A DNA stretch of 64,000 nucleotides from Variovorax sp. IB41. GTDB lineage: Bacteria; Pseudomonadota; Gammaproteobacteria; Burkholderiales; Burkholderiaceae_C. The stretch spans positions 1 to 64,000 of the forward strand of contig NZ_JAEFCB010000025.1 of the NCBI RefSeq assembly GCF_016405905.1, written 5' to 3'. Positions 45,011 to 52,895 of the stretch are shown piece by piece (position 1 is the first letter of the stretch; each line of letters opens with the position of its first letter). The position numbers were made by a program, and so were the translations under genes. The notes beneath the pieces are model-generated. The model was not told the origin of the DNA and searched no databases. It was given only the letters and a program-made list of their open reading frames with translations.

Positions 45011-45302
45011 CCCCCAGGCTTCGCGCACTTCGTGTCGCTTCGCCAACCCCCTTGCAGGGGGCAATATCTGCGGCCCGGCAAAGCCGGTTCCGCGATATTC
45101 GTTGAACGATACCGCCCACTTTGAAGTGCTGAATCCGCGCGTCGTCACGCGCACGACTTCGCTCTGTCATCGCGCATTCATTGCCGCGTAACGCGCGCTT
45201 CTTAGCCTCGCTGTCTGTTCGGTGCGCAGTGCCCTTGTGGCACTTTTTTTTTGCCGCGCCGGCTTCCATCCCTCCGACAGACAGACCCACCGGCTTACTC
45301 CG
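45011..45302. repeat. Intergenic region with nested hairpin repeat
   Basis: This 292-bp gap contains CCCCC-TTGCA-GGGGG (45047-45061) and, directly after, a longer hairpin (45063-45099): outer arms AATATCTGCGG / CCGCGATATT with one bulge, inner stem CCGGC-AAA-GCCGG. The sequence style matches dispersed intergenic elements of Comamonadaceae. It could terminate the preceding operon. A T-run of nine at 45243-45251 lies nearer the lipoprotein gene; its promoter is presumably in between. Confidence 0.6.
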
Positions 45303-47414
45303 ATGCGCCCGATCACACCTTCGCACGCCCCGCTTTCCACGCGCTGGCTCCTGCCCCTTGCCACGTCCATCGTGCTTGCCGCCTGCGGCGGCGGCGGTGG
45401 CGGCGGCCCCGCGTTCCCGCTCGTCAACGTGCCACCTGCCAACAATGGTGGTGGTGGTGTTGGCGGCGCCAATCCGCCGGCATCCGGCACGAACCAGGGC
45501 AAGAGCGGCCCCAAGGCACTCGTCGTCGAGATCGACGGCCTCACGCACGCCGCCCTGCGCGATGCGATCGCGCAGAACAAGGTGCCCGCGCTGCAGTCAC
45601 TGCGCATCGCACCGGCATGGACCGGCGGCGCCAACGGCACGCCGAGCGAACAGCGCACCACCGACGGCCCGGGTTGGGCCACGCTGCTCACGGGCACCTG
45701 GGTGCCGCGCCACGGCGTGCGCTGGGACACGGCCGAGCAGCGCATCGACGCGAAGCTCGCGCCCTCGGTCTTCGCGCTCGCCAAGCAGAACAAGGCGGCC
45801 GGCTACAAGACCGCTTCGGTCACGGCCAATGTGCTCTATCCGCAGCTCATGGCCAGCGAGAGCGGCACCGTCGACGGCACCGTCGACGGCGCCGTCGATT
45901 GCGCGGGCGCCGATGCCTGCGTGACCGAGCGCACCGCGCAGTTCATCGATGCCGGCTACGACCTCACGGTCGCGCAATACGGCGCACCCGCCGCAGCCGT
46001 CGGCAATGGCTTGAAGAGCGATGCCTACCAGCGCGCAATCTCGGACACCTCGGCCGCCATCGGCCAGTTGCTCGCACGCATCGCCAAACGCACCGCCAAC
46101 GATGCGAAGGAGGACTGGCTCGTCATCCTCACGACCGGCCACGGCCTGGATGCCTTCGGCACCGCCACCGGCCTGCAGGCGATCGACAACAAGACCGTCT
46201 TCATCGCCAGCAACAAGACGCTGGCCGCGTTGCCGGGCGTCGGCACGGCAGCGCCAGCAGACACCGCGTTGCTGCAACTCGCCGCGGCCACCGACATCGC
46301 GCCGACCGTGCTGCGCCATCTCGGCGCGCTGCCGGTCGCCCAGGCCTACACCTTCAACGGACAGGCGCTGCAGGCCGCGACGTCGTTGCGCAATCTCTCG
46401 GCCAAGGCCGGCGCGGACAAGACCAGCATCGATCTCGCATGGACGCTCTCGGGCGATGCGAGCGCGCCGGTGCTGGTGCTGCGGGGCGGCAAGCTGGTGG
46501 CTGCGCTGCCGGCCGGCTCGACCGCGTACAGCGATCCCATCGTGGCCGATGCCGATGGCGTCTACACCTACCAGTACACCGTCGTTTCCGGCGAAGCCAG
46601 CCTCGCGCTCGCCGCGCAGCTGGCCTACGTGAAGCCCGCGACGCTCGCGCCCACGCTGGCGAACGGCCTCGTGAACTACTACCCGCTGGACACGCTGCCC
46701 GCCGCGGACCTGAAGAGCGCCTCCACGCTCGCACCGTGGGCGGCCGATGCCAACGGCGGCACCGTGGTCGACGACGGTTTCAAGATTCCCTACAAGGTCA
46801 AGGCGCTGCGCGTGGACAGCACGGTGAAGAACGCGGGCGGCTCGGCCGGCTACCGCCTGCTGCAGACCACCGACGTGGCCACCAACCCGGCCGTCACCGC
46901 CTACACCCTCGGCTTCTGGGTGCGCACCGACGCCACCTGCAGCCAGGGCGTAAGCAACGGCGCCTCGATGCTCGCCAACAAGAACTACACCACCGGCGCG
47001 AACGCGGGCCTGGCGATCGGCCTCTTCGGCAGCTGCGAGATCCGCTTCAACGTGGGCACCGGCAGCGCGCGCGCCGACAGCAACGGCTACGGCCTCAGCG
47101 CGGGCCAGTGGGCCTATGTGGCGGTCGTGATCGACAAGGCCAACCTCCAGCTCACCGGCTACGTGTTCGATTCGGCCCGCGCCATGCAGACCGGCAGCGC
47201 CACGCTCACGAGCGCGCTGGTCGCGCAGCTGGGAGGCCTGAAGAACGGCATCGGCCTCAACGAAGACGGCACCGGCCAGTACTACCAGCGCGAGACCAGC
47301 TCGCCGCGCGGCGCGATGGACTTCAACGAGTTCGCGATCTGGAACCGCGCGCTCACCACCGACGAGCTCGCGAGCATCTTCAAGTCGGGCCAGCCGCTGA
47401 TGTTGCTGCCCTGA
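45303..47414 (+). CDS. Lipoprotein with alkaline-phosphatase-like and C-terminal LamG-like domains
   Basis: Surface or periplasmic lipoprotein of 703 residues. Lipobox LAAC with Cys at about residue 28, followed by a Gly-rich linker. Residues about 65-365 look like the alkaline phosphatase superfamily (type I phosphodiesterase/sulfatase fold): VVEIDGLTHAALRDAI supplies the first metal Asp, TTDGPGWATLLTGTWVPRHG the nucleophile region, and LTTGHGLDAFG, DIAPTVLRHLG the later metal ligands. A linker domain and a C-terminal jelly-roll of the concanavalin/LamG type (about 510-695; YTLGFWVRTDATCSQG, MDFNEFAIWNRALTTDEL) follow. Substrate unknown; a phosphate ester is likely. It precedes the micro-lipoprotein and phospholipase genes by 50 bp. 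Confidence 0.8.
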   Translation: MRPITPSHAPLSTRWLLPLATSIVLAACGGGGGGGPAFPLVNVPPANNGGGGVGGANPPASGTNQGKSGPKALVVEIDGLTHAALRDAIAQNKVPALQSLRIAPAWTGGANGTPSEQRTTDGPGWATLLTGTWVPRHGVRWDTAEQRIDAKLAPSVFALAKQNKAAGYKTASVTANVLYPQLMASESGTVDGTVDGAVDCAGADACVTERTAQFIDAGYDLTVAQYGAPAAAVGNGLKSDAYQRAISDTSAAIGQLLARIAKRTANDAKEDWLVILTTGHGLDAFGTATGLQAIDNKTVFIASNKTLAALPGVGTAAPADTALLQLAAATDIAPTVLRHLGALPVAQAYTFNGQALQAATSLRNLSAKAGADKTSIDLAWTLSGDASAPVLVLRGGKLVAALPAGSTAYSDPIVADADGVYTYQYTVVSGEASLALAAQLAYVKPATLAPTLANGLVNYYPLDTLPAADLKSASTLAPWAADANGGTVVDDGFKIPYKVKALRVDSTVKNAGGSAGYRLLQTTDVATNPAVTAYTLGFWVRTDATCSQGVSNGASMLANKNYTTGANAGLAIGLFGSCEIRFNVGTGSARADSNGYGLSAGQWAYVAVVIDKANLQLTGYVFDSARAMQTGSATLTSALVAQLGGLKNGIGLNEDGTGQYYQRETSSPRGAMDFNEFAIWNRALTTDELASIFKSGQPLMLLP

Positions 47415-47464
47415 ACCGTCCCTGACCACCCCCCGACAACAAACGACTCGAGAGGATCTCCATC

Positions 47465-47674
47465 ATGAATATTCCATTCCTTGCCACGCGCTTCGTGCCC
47501 GTGCTGTCCACGCTGGTCGTGGCCTGTGCCCTGTCCGCCTGCGGTGGCGGCAGCGATGGCGGCGGCGGCTTCTTCGGCGGCCTGCCGGGCGCCGGCACGC
47601 CGCCCACGACGACCCCGCCGGTCACCACGCCGCCCGACACCGGCGTCGCCCCCGTCAAGAGCTGCGCGCCCTGA
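47465..47674 (+). CDS. Micro-lipoprotein 1, partner of phospholipase C gene
   Basis: 69 residues: a lipoprotein signal with lipobox LSAC (Cys26), then GGGSDGGGGFFGGLPGAG, a Pro/Thr-rich stretch of TPP repeats, DTGV and a C-terminal Cys in KSCAP. GAGAGGATCTCCATC precedes the ATG. No domain is recognisable. A second copy (52667-52864) has almost the same mature part and sits in the same place relative to another phospholipase gene. I infer an envelope-anchored accessory factor for the phospholipases, perhaps a chaperone or tether; no function is known to me. Confidence 0.8.
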   Translation: MNIPFLATRFVPVLSTLVVACALSACGGGSDGGGGFFGGLPGAGTPPTTTPPVTTPPDTGVAPVKSCAP

Positions 47675-47724
47675 CCCCGCGCGACATGAACTCCCGCGAC
47701 ATGAACCCGCAGAACGACAAGCCC

Positions 47725-49944
47725 ATGAAGAACTCGCGCCGCAACTTCCTCACGAGCACCGCCACCACCGGCGCTGCCGCCCTCGCGCTCTCGGCCTTTC
47801 CGCCGGCCATTCGCCGCGCGCTCGCCATTCCGGCCAACAACAAGACCGGCACCATCCAGGACGTCGAGCACATCGTGATCCTGATGCAGGAGAACCGCTC
47901 GTTCGACCACTACTTCGGCACGCTCATGGGCGTGCGCGGCTTCGGTGACCGCTTCACCATTCCGCTGCCCAAGGGGCTCAATGTCTGGCAGCAAGCCGAC
48001 GACACGGGCAAGCCCGTGCTGCCCTACCACCTGGACCAGACCAAGGGCAACGCGCAGCGCGTTGCGGGCACGCCGCACGACTGGAACGACAGTCAGAACG
48101 CATGGGACGGCGGCCGTGCCTACCAGTGGGCCAAATACAAGAAGACGGGCACGGCGCCGTACACCCAGTCCATGGGCTACCTCAAGCAGGCCGAGTTGCC
48201 GTTCCAGTTCGCACTGGCCAATGCCTTCACGCTGTGCGACAGCTACCACTGCAGCATGCACACGGGCACCAACTCGAATCGCATGTTCCACTGGACCGGC
48301 ACCAACGGCCCCACGGGCGCGGGCGTGGCCTCGGTCACCAACGAGTGGGACGACAGCTACACGCCGCCCTCGACCACCGGCTACGAGTGGAAGACTTTCC
48401 CCGAGCGCCTGCAGGCGGCCGGCATCAGCTGGATCGTCTATGAAAACATGCGCGACAACTTCGGCGACAACCCGCTCGTGGGCTTCAAGCAGTATCGGCA
48501 GGCCAGCGAGGCATCGGGCAAACCAGTCACGAACACCGGCACGGTGCCGGCCTACGACCCGGCCAGCGATGACGTCGGCAACCCGCTGTACAAGGGCATC
48601 GCCAACACCATGCCCGGCGCCAATGTGGATGAGTACCTGAACACCTTCCGCAACGACGTGAAGAACGGCAAGCTGCCGCAGGTCTCGTGGATCGTCGCGC
48701 CCTCCACCTATTCGGAGCACCCCGGACCGTCCAGCCCGGTGGAAGGCGCCTGGTACGTACAGGAAGTGCTGGACGCGCTCACCGCCGTGCCCGAGGTCTG
48801 GAGCAAGACCGTGCTGCTCATCAACTTCGACGAGAACGACGGCTACTTCGACCACTACCCCTCACCGGCCGCGCCCTCGCTGAACCCCGACGGTTCGGCC
48901 GCGGGCAAGACGACGCTGCCCGAAGCCGACATCGCCTTCGAGCGCTTCACGCACCCCAAGCCGCCGGGCACCACCCGGCAACCCGCGCCCGATGGCCGCG
49001 TCTACGGCCCCGGCGTGCGCGTCCCGATGTACATCGTCTCGCCGTGGAGCCGCGGCGGCTGGGTCAACTCGCAGGCCTTCGACCACACCTCGGTGATCCG
49101 CTTCATCGAGGCGCGCTTCGGCGTGAAGGAGCCCAACATCTCGCCGTTCCGGCGCGCGGTGTGCGGCGACTTGACGAGCGCGTTCAACTTCGCAACGCCC
49201 AACACCGAGGCGCTGCCCACGCTCGCGGGCCGAACCACGCGCACCGACGCCACCAAGACGCGCAGCGACCAGGAAGCCCTCGCGCAGGTGCCGCTGCCGC
49301 TCGATCCGCAACTGCCGCGCCAGGCCACCGGCACGCGCCCCTCGCGCGCGCTCCCCTACGAGCTGCACGTGAGCGCGCGCGCCGATTCGGTCGGCGGCAA
49401 GATCCAGCTGCTGTTCAAGAACAGCGGCAAGGTCGCAGCCGTGTTCCACGTCTACGACAAGCTGAACCTCGATCGCCTGCCGCGCCGCTTCATGGTGGAG
49501 CCCGGCAAGTCGCTGGACGACGCGTGGAGCGCTATGACCGACAACAGCGGCTTCTACGACCTGTGGGTGCTCGGGCCGAACGGCTTTCACCGCCACTTCA
49601 AGGGCGACCTCAATGCGCTGCGCACGAGCGGCGCGAACCCCGAGGTGCGCGTGTGCTACGACATCGCCAACGGCAACGTGTACCTGGAGATGCTCAACGC
49701 CGGCACGAACCCCGCGAAGTTCACCGTGCGCGCCAAGGCCTACCGCGACGACGGCCCGTGGGGTGCCACCGTCGCAGGCGGCGCCAAGGCAGAGCAGCAG
49801 TGGGTGCTGGCCGGCAGCGGCCAGTGGTACGACTTCGCAGTCACCTGCGATGCCGACCCGGCCTACTACCGGCGCTTTGCCGGCCGCGTGGAAAACGGCA
49901 AGCACACGGTGAGCGATCCGGCCATGGGCCTGGCCGACCTGTGA
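47725..49944 (+). CDS. Phosphocholine-type phospholipase C, paralogue 1
   Basis: Exported phospholipase C of the PlcH/PlcN family, about 739 residues. Twin-arginine signal NSRRNFLTSTATTGAAALAL, cleavage near RALA^IPANN. Catalytic domain: HIVILMQENRSFDHYFGTLM, CSMHTGTNSNRMFHW, and LINFDENDGYFDHYPSP. Two C-terminal DUF756 beta domains: LPYELHVSARADSVGGKIQL and VRVCYDIANGNVYLEML. I prefer ATG 47725 because it aligns with the starts of the other two copies; ATGs at 47686 and 47701 would add 13 or 8 residues. Family members hydrolyse phosphatidylcholine or sphingomyelin after Tat export and, in Pseudomonas, type II secretion. Confidence 0.92.
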   Translation: MKNSRRNFLTSTATTGAAALALSAFPPAIRRALAIPANNKTGTIQDVEHIVILMQENRSFDHYFGTLMGVRGFGDRFTIPLPKGLNVWQQADDTGKPVLPYHLDQTKGNAQRVAGTPHDWNDSQNAWDGGRAYQWAKYKKTGTAPYTQSMGYLKQAELPFQFALANAFTLCDSYHCSMHTGTNSNRMFHWTGTNGPTGAGVASVTNEWDDSYTPPSTTGYEWKTFPERLQAAGISWIVYENMRDNFGDNPLVGFKQYRQASEASGKPVTNTGTVPAYDPASDDVGNPLYKGIANTMPGANVDEYLNTFRNDVKNGKLPQVSWIVAPSTYSEHPGPSSPVEGAWYVQEVLDALTAVPEVWSKTVLLINFDENDGYFDHYPSPAAPSLNPDGSAAGKTTLPEADIAFERFTHPKPPGTTRQPAPDGRVYGPGVRVPMYIVSPWSRGGWVNSQAFDHTSVIRFIEARFGVKEPNISPFRRAVCGDLTSAFNFATPNTEALPTLAGRTTRTDATKTRSDQEALAQVPLPLDPQLPRQATGTRPSRALPYELHVSARADSVGGKIQLLFKNSGKVAAVFHVYDKLNLDRLPRRFMVEPGKSLDDAWSAMTDNSGFYDLWVLGPNGFHRHFKGDLNALRTSGANPEVRVCYDIANGNVYLEMLNAGTNPAKFTVRAKAYRDDGPWGATVAGGAKAEQQWVLAGSGQWYDFAVTCDADPAYYRRFAGRVENGKHTVSDPAMGLADL

Positions 49945-49973
49945 GCGTGATGCCTACCGAAAAACACGGACCC

Positions 49974-52220
49974 ATGAATTCACGCCGCAAATTCCTCACG
50001 GGCACCGCCACCACCGGTGCTGCCGCGCTGGCGCTCTCGGCCTTTCCGCCGAGCATCCGCCGCGCCCTCGCGATCCCTGCCAACAACAAGACCGGCACGA
50101 TCATGGACGTCGAGCACGTCGTGATCCTGATGCAGGAGAACCGCTCGTTCGACCACTACTTCGGCACGCTCATGGGCGTGCGCGGCTTCGGCGATCGATT
50201 CACGATTCCGCTGCCCAAGGGGCTGAACGTGTGGCAGCAAAGCGATGCGACAGGCAAACCCATCCTGCCGTACCACTTCGACAGCCGCACGGGCAACGCC
50301 CAGCGCGACGGCGGCACGCCGCACGACTGGAACGACAGCCAGAACGCGTGGGACAACGGCCGCATGTACCAGTGGCCGCGCTACAAGACCAACAAGGCGA
50401 TGGGGTACCACAAGGAGGCCGAGGTCCCCTTCCAGTACGCGCTGGCCAACGCCTTCACGATCTGCGACGCGTACCACTGCGGCATGCACACCGGCACCGA
50501 CGCGAACCGCTCGTTCCACATCACCGGCACCAACGGACCGACCGCGCAAGGCGTGGCGTTCGTGCGCAACGAGTGGGACGCGATCGACGGCCTGCCCGCA
50601 TCGGCCAACACCGGCTACACGTGGAAGACGTATGCCGAGCGCCTGGAGGATGCGAGCGTCAAGTGGATCAGCTACCAGAACATGCCCGACGAATGGGGCG
50701 ACAACATGCTGGGCGCGTTCCAGCAGTTCCGCCAGGCAAACCTCGCCTCGGGCTTTCCGGTCTCCAGCGGCGGCGCGCCGCAAAAGCCCTATGCGCTGAC
50801 CGGCCAGGCGCTGCCGTACCACGCCTACGACGCGGCCTCCGACAACGCGAAGAACCCGCTCTACAAGGGCGTGGCCAACACGCTGCCGGGCACGACGCCC
50901 GAGACCTACCTGGACGCGTTCAAGCGCGACATCCGCGAAGGCAAGCTGCCGCAGGTCTCGTGGATGAATGCGCCCTCGATCTACTGCGAGCACCCCGGTC
51001 CGTCGAGCCCCGTGCAGGGCGCATGGTTCCTGCAGGAAGTGCTGGACGCGCTCACCGCCGTGCCCGAGGTGTGGAGCAAGACCGTGCTGCTCATCAACTT
51101 CGACGAGAACGACGGCTACTTCGACCACGTGCCCTCGCCCTCGGCGCCTTCGCCCAACGGCGACGGCACCTACGCCGGCAAGACCACGCTGCCCGATGCG
51201 GACCTGGGCGCCGAGTACTTCACGCATCCGGCGCCGGCCGGCAGCGGCAGCCAACCCAAGCCCGACGGCCGCGTCTACGGCCCGGGCCCGCGCGTGCCGA
51301 TGTACGTGATCTCGCCGTGGAGCCGCGGCGGCTGGGTCAGCTCGCAGGCCTTCGACCACACCTCGGTGCTGCGCTTTCTGGAGACGCGCTTCGGCGTGAA
51401 GGAGCCGAACATCTCGCCGTTCCGGCGCGCGGTGTGCGGCGACTTGACGAGCGCCTTCAACTTCGCCACGCCCAACAGCGAGGCGCTGCCCACGCTCACG
51501 GGGCGCACGACGAAGGCCGATGCCGACCAGCTGCGCACCGCCCAGCAGGCGTTGCCGCAGGTGCCGCTGCCGCTCGATCCGCAGTTGCCGCGCCAGTTCA
51601 CCGGCACGCGGCCCTCGCGCGCGCTGCCTTACGAGCTGCATGCGAGCGCCAAGGCCGACACGATCGGCGGCAAGGTGCAGCTGTTGTTCGCGAACACCGG
51701 CAAGGCGGCGGCGGTGTTTCATGTCTACGACAAGCTCAACCTCGATCGCCTGCCGCGCCGCTACATGGTGGAGCCCGGCAAGACGCTGGACGACGCGTGG
51801 ACGGTGATGACCGACAACAGCGGCTTCTACGACCTGTGGGTGCTCGGGCCGAACGGCTTTCACCGCCACTTCAAGGGCGATCTCAATCGCCTGCGCGCCG
51901 GCGATGCGGCGGTGCCTGAAGTGCGCGTGTGCTACGACATCGCGAACGGCAACGTCTACCTGAGCATGCGCAACGACGGCAAGAACGCCTGCAAGTTCAC
52001 CGTGCGCGCGAAGGCCTATCGCGGCGACGGTCCGTGGACCGCGACTGTCAACGGTGGTGCGACAACCGACCAGCACTGGGAGCTCGCCGCGAGCGGCCAG
52101 TGGTACGACTTCGCTGTCACCTGCGATGCCGATGCGGGCTACTACCGCCGCTTTGCGGGGCGCGTGGAAACGGGCAAGCACACGGTGAGTGATCCGGCGA
52201 TGGGGTTGGCCGATCTTTGA
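49974..52220 (+). CDS. Phosphocholine-type phospholipase C, paralogue 2
   Basis: 748 residues, same architecture: Tat signal NSRRKFLTGTATTGAAALAL, catalytic blocks HVVILMQENRSFDHYFGTLM, CGMHTGTDANRSFHITGTNG and LINFDENDGYFDHVPSP, and two DUF756 domains. Begins 29 bp after paralogue 1 ends, with no micro-lipoprotein gene between them. An in-frame ATG at 49950 is possible. The first 225 bp are nearly identical to paralogue 3 (about seven differences), whereas the middle is divergent, suggesting duplication with gene conversion. Loop residues around the substrate pocket differ between copies, so specificities may differ. Confidence 0.92.
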   Translation: MNSRRKFLTGTATTGAAALALSAFPPSIRRALAIPANNKTGTIMDVEHVVILMQENRSFDHYFGTLMGVRGFGDRFTIPLPKGLNVWQQSDATGKPILPYHFDSRTGNAQRDGGTPHDWNDSQNAWDNGRMYQWPRYKTNKAMGYHKEAEVPFQYALANAFTICDAYHCGMHTGTDANRSFHITGTNGPTAQGVAFVRNEWDAIDGLPASANTGYTWKTYAERLEDASVKWISYQNMPDEWGDNMLGAFQQFRQANLASGFPVSSGGAPQKPYALTGQALPYHAYDAASDNAKNPLYKGVANTLPGTTPETYLDAFKRDIREGKLPQVSWMNAPSIYCEHPGPSSPVQGAWFLQEVLDALTAVPEVWSKTVLLINFDENDGYFDHVPSPSAPSPNGDGTYAGKTTLPDADLGAEYFTHPAPAGSGSQPKPDGRVYGPGPRVPMYVISPWSRGGWVSSQAFDHTSVLRFLETRFGVKEPNISPFRRAVCGDLTSAFNFATPNSEALPTLTGRTTKADADQLRTAQQALPQVPLPLDPQLPRQFTGTRPSRALPYELHASAKADTIGGKVQLLFANTGKAAAVFHVYDKLNLDRLPRRYMVEPGKTLDDAWTVMTDNSGFYDLWVLGPNGFHRHFKGDLNRLRAGDAAVPEVRVCYDIANGNVYLSMRNDGKNACKFTVRAKAYRGDGPWTATVNGGATTDQHWELAASGQWYDFAVTCDADAGYYRRFAGRVETGKHTVSDPAMGLADL

Positions 52221-52666
52221 TCTTTTGCGAAGGGGTTCCGGGGTGTGTGCATAGGCCACCGGGTACTCCCCTCCGCGAATGTCCCCCGGGCTTCGCCCTC
52301 CTCCTTGATTTCGCTGCGGGGAGTACCCGGTGCCCTGTGCACTTGGGCGCGCTGCTGGTGATCGGCGATCAACCACCGCTCCGAAAGCGCTCGCGCTGAT
52401 GGTGGGCTCTGTTTCGCGAAATCAAGGAGGAGGCGAAGCCGGGGGACATTCGCGAAACAGAGCCCACCGTCGGCGCGAGTGCCGCCCTGAACAAGCGCAT
52501 GACGCGCACACGAATACGTCGCAAAGCGCCCCGCGCGTTTCGCACGCTTACACCTCGCCCCCGTCCCGTTCATGGCGATGTCACGCGCATTTTTTAGCCT
52601 CGAGTCCAGCGGCCTTCGCGACCTGCGTGAAGTGCCCGCACAACAACACCAAGAGGATCTCTCCCG
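52221..52666. repeat. Two long palindromes with mutually inverted loop cores
   Basis: The 446-bp gap has no gene. Palindrome A: 25-nt arms 52247-52271 and 52318-52342 (two mismatches). Palindrome B: 34-nt arms 52387-52420 and 52449-52482 (three mismatches, innermost 20 perfect). The arms of A and B are unrelated, but the 40-nt core in A's loop (52275-52314) recurs in B in inverted orientation (52417-52454) with two 1-bp indels. The core contains CTCCTCCTT. A promoter and the GAGGATCTC ribosome-binding region of the next gene must lie in 52483-52666; I could not define the promoter. Confidence 0.85.
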
Positions 52667-52864
52667 ATGCAACTTCTTTCTTATCCCATGCGGCTCGCAC
52701 CCGCGTTGATCGTGGCCTGCGTGCTCTCCGCCTGCGGTGGCGGCAGCGATGGCGGCGGCTTCTTCGGCGGTCTGCCCGGCGCCGGCACGCCGCCCACGAC
52801 GACCCCGCCCGTCACGACGCCGCCCGACACGGGCGTGAAGCCCGAGATGCGCTGCGCGCCCTGA
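52667..52864 (+). CDS. Micro-lipoprotein 2, partner of phospholipase C gene
   Basis: 65 residues. Lipobox LSAC (Cys23), then GGGSDGGGFFGGLPGAG, the TPPTTTPPVTTPPDTGV stretch and a C-terminal Cys in MRCAP. Compared with micro-lipoprotein 1, the mature part differs only by one Gly and a few residues near the end, while the signal peptides are clearly different. AAGAGGATCTCTCCC precedes the ATG, again sharing GAGGATCTC with copy 1. Lies 31 bp before phospholipase paralogue 3. Confidence 0.8.
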   Translation: MQLLSYPMRLAPALIVACVLSACGGGSDGGGFFGGLPGAGTPPTTTPPVTTPPDTGVKPEMRCAP

Positions 52865-52895
52865 TCGCACGACGAGAAACACCCAGAACAACACC

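Noticed and set aside
48687..49973. Possible 5' extension of PLC paralogue 2 giving a fused 1177-residue protein
   Set aside because: The extension runs out of frame through the end of PLC 1 and has shadow composition; the Tat signal marks the true start near 49974.
49980..52376. Long minus-strand open frame across PLC 2 and the following palindrome
   Set aside because: Antisense to a well-supported gene; repeated in the same way opposite PLC 1 and PLC 3, so it is a by-product of codon bias.
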